Positions 35,401-43,566 of a stretch of DNA of 64,000 bases are shown here, piece after piece (positions within the stretch are counted from its first letter, which is position 1; each line of letters starts with the position of its first letter). Origin of the DNA: Agelas oroides (lineage: Eukaryota > Porifera > Demospongiae > Agelasida > Agelasidae); assembly GCA_949130485.1 (NCBI GenBank), contig OX422183.1:26365316-26429315 (forward strand). Reading direction: 5' to 3'. The position numbers and the translations under genes are program-made. The notes beneath the pieces were generated by a model. It did not search any database, had not been told where the DNA came from, and was given only the letters and a program-made list of their open reading frames with translations.

Positions 35401-38400
35401 AATATCTCGAAGCAACTCTAGGCCTAGTCAAACGTCTGGAGATCAGTAAGGAACTGATACGTGAGTGTGTAACTGTGCCTGGTTGTTGTTGCTGCATGCC
35501 ACTGCTGCATAATCATTTGATGGACTCGTGCAGTTATGTACGCAAAATACATTACTAGCTGCCAAAGGGAGGTGCATTTGCACCCCCCTTACCCCCCCTA
35601 AATCCGCCACTGCACATTCAATGATGTAGGTAATAAATTGGTTTGTCAAGGAGACTAGTGAATACATTACAATAAATCATTCCACAAACCACCAGGGAAT
35701 TCTTTCCATTCCTGGAAAGTAGCAGCAGTGTAACTTGATACAGTGTACACATAATATTATTAGTGCATGTTGTACACAAGGTAACTATGAGTAAGTAATC
35801 AGATAATTTGTAGTGCTATCACGTAAGTGAAACTCAAATCCTTGGAGTGATTCTAGCTGGCATACAGACAGCTGGCATCTAGGATGGACAGCATCCCCAC
35901 TATTTAAAAAAAACACCATTGTTGCAAGCAAGTATGCAAATATAATTATACATACCACAATCCCACACCAGTTTCAGGGAGATGTGGCTTGTTGATTGTT
36001 CATGCATTGGTGTCAGTCTGTGCCTAGTTCCCATCACATATATCCCATTTGCAAGTAATATTGAAATGTTTTGCAAGGAAGTGTACAAAATTTCTGTATT
36101 CATATTACCAATTGTATGATTTAATTTCACAAGTTGTACATACCAATGAGCATACCAATAATACAAGAATTTACAGCTTAATTGCAGTTATCTTTTGAAA
36201 ATTAGCAAACTCACAACAGTGAAGAGGCGTGCTCACAGATGCAGCCTAAGGTACTAGCTGTATAGTGACAGGCATAAATAGCTTGGAGTGATTACTCAAG
36301 CTGTGAGACTTACTAAAGTGTGAGATCCTTGCATAGTGAGAGACCTGAGAGAATGCTCCATCGGTACTCCTGGCTACACATCGGTAGTTTCCTGCCAGCT
36401 GAAGCTGAAATGAAGAGATGACCAGCATTCCCCCATTGGCAGTGACACCCTCACTGGGCAGGGGGCCATTGTTGAACAGCCAGTGTGTCACCGCTCCATT
36501 GCTAACAGCACATTGCAGGGTAACAGACTCATTGAGCCTCACTTCTTGGCTTTCTGGATGCTCAATAAAGTCAATGACTGCTGAAGAAAATAATATATTT
36601 GTGAGGTTTGCAGCTCAACAAGTATAAAGTAGCACAAATTATCTCTGCGTATATAACTTTCATGATTACTGTGCACAAATGCAACATAAGACAGGTTTGC
36701 TGATTGTCAATTCTTAATTAATCTCTAGGCCTGTAATAATCATAGATCAGGGTAGGTCTTACTCTGTAGCTAACAGCAGCACTGAGAGTTTACAACAGTA
36801 AACATGTGCCATTCCTATGGGGTTCCATCTGAGTAGCATGATGTAAATAGGCAGTCAGTGTAATATGAGATGAAAACACCCTCTGTTATGGAGACCTTAG
36901 TTTGAGAATTTATTGGATTGGTTCCTTCTTGGTATTCCCAAAAGGTTGGTTCCTTCTTGGTATTCTGAAAAGATTGGTTCCTTCTGGTATTCCCATAGGA
37001 TTGGTTCCTTCTTGGTATTCTGAAAAGATTGGTTCCTTCTGGTATTCCCATAGGATTGGTTCCTTCTTGGTATTCGGTTCCGGTATTCCCATAGGGTTGG
37101 TTCCTTCTTGGTATTCTCAAATGGTTGGTTCCTTCTGGTATTCCCATAGGGTTGGTTCTTTCTTGGTATTCTGACGAGGGCATCATCATTTTACTACTGT
37201 GTTTACACATACCTATGTACCTACAAAGGCTTCACGTTAAGTACCTGTTAACGTTATTCACAGATAATTGCCTACAGTAGTCCTACTAACTGTGGCTATT
37301 GCCATAGCAGACATGAAAATTTGCCACTTGTATATGCATACATGTATATATTACGTGTAAATGTGAAAGGCCTAAGAGTAGGGCAGAGCAATACAAATCA
37401 GTAATACTTGGTAATACATAGAGACTGTGCATATACTTCAGTAACATTAGCTTTCACTGATACATGGCATGTGGTATGAACTACGGCCCTTCACACGAAG
37501 GTATTGGCATTCACATTGTTCTACACAGAGAGGTGGGTCTGAGACTTGAAGTGTGGAACCTTACAACTTGTAGCACAAGTAGGTTTTTACTTAGTCAATA
37601 CCATACAATAACCTAACAAACCTTATTGTTATTGAATTCCTGTAATTCCTATGAGGGTGTTCAACATGCCAGGTACTATTATAAGATAACTGACTTCATA
37701 CCAACATAGTGGGATCATTTCCATTACTTTTTTGGTATTATAGTGAAATGATCATTCAAAACGCTAATGGACACCTCACTACTCAATGGTTGAAAGGATG
37801 TCCATGCTAGTGATTAATGAGTAAAATATCATATAATTTTAGCAAGTACTGTACTTGGTCTAAGTTTTAGAACAACAAACTACATCCACGTGTGCTTATA
37901 TCGAGACCATTAGGACACGTATGCATTAGCCAAGACAGTACATTAGAGTCTTGGTAGCTATACAATTTTTCTCAACCCATCAGACAAAGAGGTTCAGAGA
38001 CAGGATAGCTTAATACCACTGACCAAAATACTGTAGCAAAGCATACGTGTTAATTGACTAGTTTTGTATGGTGATAATTGACTAGTTTGCATGGCTTCAT
38101 TGGACTGTTACCTTTTTGTTGCTGGCTTAGTGTGTGAGTACTGGCGTCTACATAGTAGTTCAGCTGTAATATCCCGTGCAAGCTAATGGCAAAGATTTTG
38201 CTAGCATGTTTTGGGGCAAAAGAAAACAATAAAATTTGGAAAATTAAATTCGGTGAGCAATTAAACCATACAAAGTCCATAGCCTGAGGTACACAATTAT
38301 ACAGGAGTAGTAGATCTCTTTTTTGGATATTTCAATCCTAGATATACCACCAATAAGGTGGAGATAAGTACTACTGTAGTATAGTACACAATGTAGAAGG

Positions 38401-38664
38401 GACACTACAACACTGGATCTACTGGAAAGAACAGCACTCCTAGCGCTTTTTAAATACTACTAAACACAGTGCTTGCTATTGACCCATAGCAAAATTAACT
38501 GCTTTAGTTTGTTCCTGTACCACGCAGGGGATAGCCGCTACGCTACACACTTAATTATTGTGGGCGGTAACCCAAAACATAAAGGCGATCGCCTCACCTG
38601 CAAAAGTTCTGACACATAATAAGAGAAGGGCAGTCAAAATGACGTGAACGGAGAGCGCCTGCAT
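20365..38664 (-). CDS. gene A: Ig4-EGF8-FN3 single-pass receptor
   Basis: Seventeen coding exons join in consistent phase: 38664-38598, 36577-36314, 33793-33455, 29579-29453, 29264-29059, 28506-28225, 27541-27419, 26659-26537, 25775-25653, 24891-24769, 24663-24541, 23585-23463, 23212-23090, 22737-22615, 22025-21615, 20908-20881, 20401-20365. The product is 914 aa: signal peptide 1-22, four Ig-like domains (about 23-428), eight calcium-binding EGF modules (429-756), one FN3 domain, a transmembrane helix (about 850-880) and a short charged tail ending EEADDSDSN. This is a cell-surface adhesion or recognition receptor by architecture; its ligand is unknown. All junctions are GT-AG. An inverted paralogue lies at 44517-63364. 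The two tail exons rest on splice signals, phase, and, for the 28-nt exon, a match in gene B. Confidence 0.82.
20881..20908 (-). CDS. gene A exon 16: 28-nt cytoplasmic mini-exon
   Basis: ATATGCAG acceptor, 28 nt, GTAAGT donor; phase 1 to 2. It encodes EKENAEDMK, matching gene B's 28-nt exon (EKAYAEEFT) in length, phase and first residues. That match is why I accept so short an exon. Confidence 0.65.
21615..22025 (-). CDS. gene A exon 15: FN3 + transmembrane
   Basis: 411 nt, phase 1-1. The FN3 domain has the expected PPRITNV start, core Trp in INWTF and Tyr in [10 protein letters not shown] helix beginning [17 protein letters not shown] follows, with a CCxLCCC-type cysteine cluster at the cytoplasmic edge (possible palmitoylation), then the basic stop-transfer RDRRR. 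It matches 62793-63203. Confidence 0.9.
22523..22562 (-). pseudogene. decayed EGF exon relic, 3' half
   Basis: Minus-strand AATTTGAGGGAGACGAAGG followed by AGCTGCACAAAG matches the end of an EGF exon, with the donor G replaced. It lies between cbEGF 8 and the FN3 exon. Confidence 0.45.
22615..22737 (-). CDS. gene A exon 14: cbEGF 8
   Basis: 123 nt, reads [18 protein letters not shown] and ends RNCAG. This is the most membrane-proximal EGF, followed by the FN3 exon. Confidence 0.85.
23090..23212 (-). CDS. gene A exon 13: cbEGF 7
   Basis: 123 nt, reads [18 protein letters not shown]. The usual Gly-Ser-Tyr turn is Glu-Ser-Tyr here. It is closer in style to gene B's EGF 1-4 (CEQD) than to the tandem CAQD series. 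Confidence 0.86.
23463..23585 (-). CDS. gene A exon 12: cbEGF 6
   Basis: 123 nt, phase 1-1, six cysteines and DIDEC present. Its upstream intron holds a partial tRNA-derived repeat (23655-23880). Confidence 0.86.
23655..23880 (-). repeat. tRNA-derived repeat, single arm
   Basis: Related to the paired tRNA-like repeats but only one arm is present. It starts GATGTTTTGTTGAGAGAGTG and ends AATAACATCAAGCCTCTGAA. The tRNA-like part is degenerate (T loop TTTGAAC, extra bases in the variable region). Confidence 0.65.
23912..24513. mobile_element. terminal-inverted-repeat element (TGGGGCGAGCCTGAGC family)
   Basis: The left end TGGGGCGAGCCTGAGCGAGC is mirrored by a right end GCTTGCTCAGGCTCGCCCCA. The interior is CpG-rich and has no convincing gene. 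Related right ends occur at 31874-31903, 51829-51853 and 55550-55576, and the 55.3-55.58 kb copy shares interior sequence (CGTGAAACATTTAAATGCGC-like). Confidence 0.65.
24541..24663 (-). CDS. gene A exon 11: cbEGF 5
   Basis: 123 nt, only about 105 bp from the previous exon. The signature DIDEC is intact. It sits immediately next to the right end of the element at 23912-24513, whose insertion did not touch the donor. Confidence 0.86.
24769..24891 (-). CDS. gene A exon 10: cbEGF 4
   Basis: 123 nt, again 884 bp from its neighbour. It differs by several substitutions (for example, it ends GRICT where the neighbouring copy has GRSCT). Confidence 0.87.
25018..25512. repeat. inverted pair of tRNA-Thr(AGT)-like repeats, unit 1
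   Basis: Minus-strand tRNA-like copy 25018-25089 and plus-strand copy 25441-25512 lie in long inverted arms. The plus copy has a D arm GCTTAATGGTAAGAGC, a perfect 5-bp anticodon stem TCTGA/TCAGA with loop CTAGTAT (anticodon AGT) and a T arm GGGTTCGAATCCC. The acceptor stem pairs poorly (GTCCAAG against CTGGATC), so this is a tRNA-derived repeat and probably not a working tRNA. The arms continue outward past ATAAATCC and inward past GGCCTCTAGGCAATGCTG. Confidence 0.75.
25653..25775 (-). CDS. gene A exon 9: cbEGF 3
   Basis: Twin of the exon at 26537-26659, spaced exactly 884 bp away, with the intron copied as well. Confidence 0.87.
25902..26396. repeat. inverted pair of tRNA-Thr(AGT)-like repeats, unit 2
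   Basis: Second copy of the pair: minus copy 25902-25973, plus copy 26325-26396. The minus copy carries TCGAA in its T loop where unit 1 has TTGAA. Confidence 0.75.
26537..26659 (-). CDS. gene A exon 8: cbEGF 2
   Basis: 123 nt, phase 1-1, signature [15 protein letters not shown]. It appears identical at protein level, including flanking intron translation, to the exon at 25653-25775. Confidence 0.87.
26786..27280. repeat. inverted pair of tRNA-Thr(AGT)-like repeats, unit 3
   Basis: Third copy: minus 26786-26857, plus 27209-27280. It is nearly the same as unit 2, consistent with recent tandem duplication of exon and intron together. Confidence 0.75.
27419..27541 (-). CDS. gene A exon 7: cbEGF 1
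   Basis: 123 nt, phase 1-1, encoding 41 residues with six cysteines. The calcium-binding signature DIDEC is present, with Asn and aromatic residues in the right places ([10 protein letters not shown]). It is the last, most diverged copy of the tandem ~884-bp series. Confidence 0.87.
27640..27715 (-). pseudogene. decayed EGF exon relic
   Basis: Minus-strand CAATGCTGGATTCCAG and the following GGAGCAGCCCAG resemble the 3' half of the EGF exons, preceded by a GAGTGCGAGGAATCCAATGC remnant. No intact cysteine pattern remains. It lies just upstream of cbEGF 1. Confidence 0.5.
28225..28506 (-). CDS. gene A exon 6: Ig4-like without disulphide
   Basis: 282 nt, phase 1-1. An Ig-like pattern is visible ([25 protein letters not shown]) with a Pro-rich lead, but both disulphide positions lack cysteine and the exon contains none. 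The same is true in gene B, so this is an inherited property and not a sequencing error. Confidence 0.83.
28640..28687. repeat. palindrome of the GCCTCGTTCCCAGGC family
   Basis: AGCCTCATTCCCAGGCTCTC, a short loop, then GAGAGCCTGGGAACGAGGCT forms a near-perfect hairpin. The same termini appear at 29785-29855, 32477, 38740-38875, 40222, 40413 and 58359-60147, marking a miniature inverted-repeat family. Confidence 0.7.
29059..29264 (-). CDS. gene A exon 5: Ig3, second half
   Basis: 206 nt, phase 2 to 1. It supplies the core Trp (WGLSGQ) and the second cysteine (RIFVCATD), with sequons in the loops. It ends TVTAP before a GTAAGT donor. Confidence 0.85.
29453..29579 (-). CDS. gene A exon 4: Ig3, first half
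   Basis: 127 nt, entered in phase 1 and left in phase 2. It starts with a Pro-rich linker ([11 protein letters not shown]) and carries the first Ig cysteine (LVLGC). The phase-2 intron splits the Ig fold just before the core Trp, as in gene B. Confidence 0.82.
30543..30548 (-). terminator. polyadenylation signal of the nested Swi5 gene
   Basis: AATAAA on the minus strand closely follows the stop codon, indicating a very short 3' UTR and independent transcript termination inside the host intron. Confidence 0.6.
30564..31145 (-). CDS. SWI5: Swi5-domain recombination-repair protein, nested gene
   Basis: A single 193-codon exon inside gene A's intron between Ig2 and Ig3. The C-terminal part has a predicted coiled coil (about 115-145) followed by [19 protein letters not shown] and [16 protein letters not shown], the conserved Swi5 core. 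Swi5 partners Sfr1 and stimulates Rad51 strand exchange in the nucleus. The N-terminal 65 residues ([16 protein letters not shown] to the CEGCTVFC region) look like a helix-turn-helix module, not something I associate with Swi5; that is inference. AATAAA (minus, 30548-30543) lies about 15 nt after the stop and a CRE palindrome TGACGTCA (31188-31195) about 40 bp before the ATG. Gene B lacks this gene. Confidence 0.82.
   Translation of the reverse strand: MTTQDIEKVRGYFLKLGEPRTLGEVVADLSGTAIPSAVEEIVQELVSSRVIESKQLCEGCTVFCAPLKASKRRFNTPVTGVKQRAKLAFKSPAKVPTPTREREGQLRKTSPDTNPEDMARDVLKLKNKLETVQREINDLSEDYHEDELQVHIDKLHEYNEVKDAGQILLGKIAEVQGTTTAAVYERFGLDLTD
31188..31195. promoter_or_regulatory. CRE-like palindrome upstream of Swi5 gene
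   Basis: TGACGTCA, the full CREB/ATF site, lies about 43 bp upstream of the Swi5 start codon in a CpG-richer stretch. A role as a proximal promoter element is inferred from position only. Confidence 0.45.
31607..32170. repeat. ~290-bp tandem duplication with a TIR remnant between copies
   Basis: The segment from TTAGCTACCTGTATCGTG to GCCTGAGTTACAATGTAAAA occurs at about 31610-31873 and again at 31905-32167. Between them lies only GTGTGGGGCTCGCTCAGGCTCGCCCCA, the terminus seen on the 23912-24513 element. Confidence 0.8.
32171..33454. other. gene A intron 3 remainder, nothing recognised
   Basis: Ordinary AT-rich intron sequence between the tandem duplication and the Ig2 exon. One GTTCCCAGGC-type terminus at about 32485 is the only repeat I can name. 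Confidence 0.5.
33455..33793 (-). CDS. gene A exon 3: Ig2
   Basis: A 339-nt phase 1-1 exon with Cys in VFQCEFNQL, Trp in IIRWDVRT and Cys in [11 protein letters not shown] and NTT sequons suggest glycosylation. It matches 53035-53373 with a handful of substitutions, and the flanking intron sequence beyond the donor is also conserved. Confidence 0.88.
34918..35612. mobile_element. CAGTGGCGGAT-terminated element with internal GAAATCCA repeats
   Basis: Starts CAGTGGCGGATCTAG and ends CTAAATCCGCCACTG, an inverted terminal repeat of hAT-like type, about 695 bp. A 20-bp tandem motif (AACTGAAATCCAGAAATCC) repeats around 35255-35345. No transposase is encoded. Target duplication is not clear. It lies in the intron between Ig1 and Ig2 of gene A and has no counterpart in gene B. 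Confidence 0.68.
36314..36577 (-). CDS. gene A exon 2: Ig1
   Basis: A 264-nt phase 1-1 exon. It has a canonical Ig core: Cys in VTLQCAVSN, Trp in THWLFNN, and a second Cys in GNYRCVARS. The acceptor is a tandem TTCAGCAG, so one residue (Ala) may be optional. It is nearly identical to 46548-46811. Confidence 0.88.
36918..37178. repeat. VNTR in gene A intron 1, ~10 units
   Basis: A ~27-bp unit (GGTTCCTTCTTGGTATTC plus a variable TCCCATAGGATT or TGAAAAGAT) is repeated about ten times. Gene B's matching intron has about three units (46135-46220). Confidence 0.85.
38598..38664 (-). CDS. gene A exon 1: signal peptide
   Basis: The ATG at 38664-38662 opens [20 protein letters not shown], a typical hydrophobic signal sequence, then a GTGAGG donor in phase 1. 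That phase matches the Ig1 exon. The ATG lies in a CpG-richer patch (about 38580-38760) that is the likely promoter-proximal region. Gene B's exon 1 also starts MQ and ends in phase 1 but is otherwise diverged. Confidence 0.75.
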
Positions 38665-38739
38665 CTTCGGAGTGGAGAGAAACAGTGTACACACAGTCGA
38701 TTGTCACCACAGCTATGAAGTATGCGCATACCCTCGTTC

Positions 38740-38876
38740 CCAGGCTATAACTATCGGTCTCGGAATGAAACCATACACACGGGGAATGTGGTTTCGTTAG
38801 CCTCGTTCCCAGGCCATTCCCGCCTCCAGTTTAAAAACTGGAGGCGGGAACCGCCTGCATGGGAACGAGGCTATGG
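38740..38876. repeat. GCCTCGTTCCCAGGC hairpin just upstream of gene A
   Basis: TTAGCCTCGTTCCCAGGCC, then CCTCCAGTTTAAAAACTGGAGG, then CATGGGAACGAGGCTATGG form nested inverted repeats within 210 bp of gene A's start codon. Confidence 0.65.
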
Positions 38877-39568
38877 TTTCGTGCTTTCTGTTTCGGGTAA
38901 GTCTCGCCAGCCCCACTTCAGACTAGTAACAAACCTGTCATTGAAACTGAATATCATTTTACTTTCGTAAAGTCGCCGACTCTCACAGTGGCACATAGCT
39001 AAGTCGGAGAGAGTCTGGTCTTAAAATCCAGTTAATTAAGCAGTAGGCGTGAACAGCATGTTATGACCATAAAGACGTTTCCAGTGCGTTATTAACGTTC
39101 TTGTGGTTAATTGTTGGTTCACAAATTAGTTGGACCAATTAGCACCATTACTGTACGTCTGTTGACCTGTCAAAGGAGGACCATTCATTGACCTACCTGA
39201 GTCACCTCTCTGAACACTGTGCTGTGAACCACACTGATTATTTGGTAGTTTCCTAGACAGCACACATCTCTCAGTAAAAATGGTCAAGTGCAATAACACG
39301 TCTATGTGTATTTTTTTTTTCATCCTTGACTGAAAGCGTTACTGATCGTTCTACCCTGGTGGGCTTGCTACCATACAGCTAGCTAGTAGCTAAACTTATC
39401 ATACCTAGAAATGTGACCAATGCATGACAGTCACAGTAGTATCATAGCTGTCATTCTTGGAAATGATATCAATGCCATGCAGTTATTGTCATAGAAGCTA
39501 TTAATTACATGGAAATGATATCAATGCCAGTTTAGTGTAAGAGTATATAGCTAAACATATCTGGAAAC

Positions 39569-39610
39569 AAGAGTGCATGATGACGTCATTTTTTATTGTC
39601 ATGCACTCTT
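39569..39610. repeat. hairpin with embedded CRE site
   Basis: AAGAGTGCATGATGACGTCA is followed by an AT loop and TGTCATGCACTCTT. TGACGTCA lies at the arm end. A longer relative is at 41165-41264. Confidence 0.65.
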
Positions 39611-39729
39611 GCTGGAAATGATATCAATGCTAGCTAGCATGGTTTTATATATGGGACAAACCGTGCCACGGGTCAAGTGTCTAGTAAGGGTATATATATA
39701 TACATTAATAAGTCATAAACATGCTGGGA

Positions 39730-39911
39730 CCAATATAGGGGTGTTCAGATAACAGACAGGTTTGGATAAGTGAAACAATACTATTTGTATACAAAGCAGA
39801 ACACTTTCCATTTAATGCACAGCAAAATATCTATGAATATCATTATTTGGGAGGTTAGGATAAGTCAAGATTTGGATAACTGAAGTTTGGATATGTGACT
39901 TCCTACTGTAC
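39730..39911. mobile_element. degenerate pogo/Tigger-like element, right end
   Basis: GGATAACTGAAGTTTGGATA and GTGACTTCCTACTGTA match the right end of the element at 63390-63980. The left terminus is not recognisable. Confidence 0.45.
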
Positions 39912-41164
39912 TTGGAAATGAGACCATATGCCAGCCCATTGCAAGGCATCACACCTCCAGACCACAAGCCCATAACATTAGAAGTCCTTAGTTGGTTTCT
40001 GTTTGCTGGTCAGCCCCATACATATCATTCCTGTATAGTATCTATATTGGGTGTGATTATGATGTGTATAGAGTGTATGGGCTCCTGGTCATGCATGCAT
40101 GTATTCCTGTTTACCTGGTGTGGGTCAAGCTGCAAGATAAGAATGGGGTGCTGTAGCTAAGCAACTGTAGCCTGTAGCTGTCCTTAGAAGCAGCTATTCT
40201 TGGCCACAGAGCTTGTTTCTTAGCCTTGTTCCCAGGCCTTCCCACCGTCCAGTTAATGGGCAGTCATAGCATTTGTCATTTACCAGCAGAACATCAAACA
40301 TTTTGCTTCATGACATCAACTGCACATGATGGCGGCTTCCTAGGTCTCATCTTAAAAACATTGTGTTGAAGCATGTTGAAACCCATTGTAAAAGGGGAAT
40401 CATATCTTAATTAGCCTTGTTCCCAGGCCTTCGCCATCACCAGAATTTTTCTGTGTTTGCATACTTAGACTGGCACAATCAAATAGCTTGTGGAGGTGAT
40501 GACTGCCTGTGAACAATGGCTCAAAAGTTACCTTCATCTCATCTCTTCCTTCTTCAATGGATTGTGGGAAGTTGAACCTCTTGCTAACTTCACTCCTCTT
40601 GGTATAATTTATAGCTTCAACCTATGCACTTCCTGGATCTGACGTCACTGTCTTGATGGTTTGGTGATCAGCAGCAATAGGTATGCAATGACTACCATGA
40701 CCCTTCCACTGTTAACTTCATTAATTGGTATCATAAAAGAAATTGTCGTCCTTTCATGCATTGCAAATCTGTCATTCTTGAACTTACTGACTTAACAGAT
40801 TGACACAACCAAACGCTCTACCCCTGACCATTCTACCCCCCGCACAGTATAATGATCGCACATAGTAAGTAGCCATTTTCATTACAAAAGGCAGTTGATC
40901 AGCCGTGGGTATAGGTAGAGTGGTAGAGTGGCTTCTACTAAGGTTGCCAACCTGGATAATATATGCATAAGGTTTCTGCACCATAACACTCTAATTTTGC
41001 TGGACTGGGGCAATTGGCAGCTATTGCATAGCGGAGTTACTGATGGCATTTCAGCTTACGGAAGTATATATATTTAAATGGTGCAAGGAGTATCAATCTG
41101 TCTGGCCTAACAGTACATAAAATGCACTGAGTCAGTGCATGCATGCTCTTTCACAAGGCTAGAG

Positions 41165-41264
41165 GTGTAGTTGTATACTTAGTAAGTATAAACTAAGTCA
41201 AGAGCGCATGATGACGTCATTTTCATCATGCGCTCTTGACTAAGTATACAACTAGCTACACCCC
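41165..41264. repeat. ~100-bp palindromic element with CRE site
   Basis: The arms GTGTAGTTGTATACTTAG and CTAAGTATACAACTAGCTAC flank an inner perfect hairpin, TCAAGAGCGCATGATGA paired with TCATCATGCGCTCTTGA. ATGACGTCAT sits in the loop region. Confidence 0.75.
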
Positions 41265-41919
41265 ATTCAGTATACCTTTCACCTACATGTAAGTGTGTCT
41301 GGATTCATGCATGAATAAGTATCCAGATTTGTTTACATAGCTGTAAGCACTCATGTAGATCAGGGTACAGTCTTTTGAACCAGCCCTCACTTGTGCATGG
41401 CCATGACTTTCATGACTGTAAGTGGACAAAAGGGCAATGAGTTATTTATGATACATTGGGTAAGCTTGTATGGCAATGCGTAAGTAGCAGCAATAGTACA
41501 GCTGGTCCAGGACCACTTTTTTCACAGCTGGTTATAAATATTTGCTTATATGGCATTGATAACTACTTAGTGGTTGACACCAACTATCAAAGCTACCAAC
41601 AAGCCCATCTTTCACTATTGAGATGAAATTGTACAGGTCATTTGGGGGAACTGGAAAAGCCAGGGAAGTGACGGGAAACATGAGGAAACAGGAACAGGAG
41701 ATTGTTGCAAGAGCATGCAGAGACAGATGACTCGGGGCTTGTAGAGAGGTTGCTTACAAGCATAGCCAGGGATAACTCAGGACTCATGGTGATCGTGTCC
41801 ACAAACTAAGGAGCACAAAAGTTGACTGACTTGCCTTCAAGTTTCACCTATATACCTAGGACTAGTCTCGTGCCCCGCCCGCGCGCGCCTCCTGGTGGGG
41901 TCGGGATTCACTTTGTTCA

Positions 41920-42234
41920 TAGTCTCGTGCCCAGACCCCGCCCTCTCACGAGGAAAAAAGGGTCTGGTGACCTTCGGCCGATTCCTCGGCTTCATTAAGT
42001 TGATTGCTTTTCGACGGGGAATTTGCCAACAGCCAATCACGTTGCAGAAAACACAATCTGTGGTTGCAACACCGGAAATTCTTGACTACTTCAACACGAT
42101 GACACAGCACTTTTTTGGCGCGTAAATTAGTTATCAGTTCGCAACAGTAAGCTATGAATTTTTAATGAAGCCCAAGGAATCAGCTGGATGTCACCAGACC
42201 CTCTCCTCGCTGGTGGGGTCTGGGCACGAGACTA
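41920..42234. mobile_element. Mutator-like miniature element, 9-bp target duplication
   Basis: Starts TAGTCTCGTGCCCAGACCC and ends GGGTCTGGGCACGAGACTA, flanked by CTTTGTTCA at 41911-41919 and 42235-42243. A 9-bp duplication with long inverted termini fits the Mutator superfamily. It is 315 bp with no coding capacity. Confidence 0.75.
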
Positions 42235-43194
42235 CTTTGTTCACCGACTCTGAGGACAGAAGGCACATGATTACCACGTGGCAGAATACGCTGATGCGCG
42301 CATTCGCGCGCCGAACTAAACTTATGCTGGCACGGGCAGTATACAGGCTACGCATGCCAATATGATGTAGGGTTTAGCTTTGCAGAATGAAGTCTTCATG
42401 CAAGCTAAAACAAATGGAAATCACAGCCAATGTAGAAGAAAAGTACTGAACTCTCTGATAAAGTAAAATATACACAAGATTCACTGAAATGAAACCATGC
42501 AAAATTTTATTATCTAGCTGAAGATGAGAACAGTGACACAAGCAAAGTGCTACTGTGTCTGCAAATTTGGTAGAGATCTGTGACAGTCTCGGAAACTTGG
42601 ATCTTTGTGTTTTCAATAGTAAACATCACATTACTGGATTAGTGAGAATGAAATTCCTAGCATTCAGCAATGACAATACGCACTGCCACACTGGCCCATG
42701 GTGACCATTTTGTGGAATGAACACTATTCCCTTGGACTATTTATGTTGTTCTTTATCACGCCTATTCACCTATTTACCACTATCATTAGCATATACGTTG
42801 CATCTACGTTTCCCAGTGGTTTGATCATGCCATATTTGGTAACAGACCGTTTTTGTATAAATACGAGTTCTGTTGTACTTATTGGGTTCTGTCAGTCTGA
42901 TGAGTATTTACCCAGAATCCAGTTGTCAATAATACTACACATGTGGCATTGACAATGTGCTGTACGATATTCCAAGAGCAACAACCATGAATACAAGCTA
43001 CAACTAGTGCTCTATGGACGAAGTCAATGTGGGCACACGGATTTTTCAGCAAAAGTGAAGCCGCCTGGCTAGAAAAAATTGCTTCTCATGAACAACCGAC
43101 CATTAAGGTGGGGGTGAAGTCTTTCAGCGGAGGTTAACGAAATCATAAACTTGGGTTACAGTCAGGACCAGGGTTACTTATATTTAGTCTCATA

Positions 43195-43566
43195 AGCCCA
43201 CTTCCGCAAAAAGGAAGGGTCTGGTGAAATGCGTATGCAAGCTGTGTCCCGCCGCACTGTACAGTGCAGTACAATCACAATGCAGTATTTTGTTACATGA
43301 TGCATTACATGACTGTTTGAGTAGCAATAGCAGTCTTGAAAATGGTGAAAGAGAGCTAGGACATCTTTTCCACTACTGCAGAAACTGTAAAAACACTTCG
43401 GACTATACTTCTCAGGGAGCGTGCTTACTCCACAACAGGTAATTCAAGAGTGCATTATTTCTGGTTACGTCATCCAGCTAATTGCATTCCAGTGGGACAT
43501 GGCTTGTATACGCAGTTCACCAGACCCTTCCCTTCTTTTGCGGAAGTGGGTCGGGCCTGCGAGATA
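43195..43566. mobile_element. Mutator-like miniature element, related copy
   Basis: Termini TAGTCTCATAAGCCCACTTC and GGGTCGGGCCTGCGAGATA, with inner AAGGGTCTGGTGA / TCACCAGACCCTT. The flanks ACTTATATT and CATTATATT agree at 7 of 9 positions and are probably a decayed target duplication. Confidence 0.62.
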
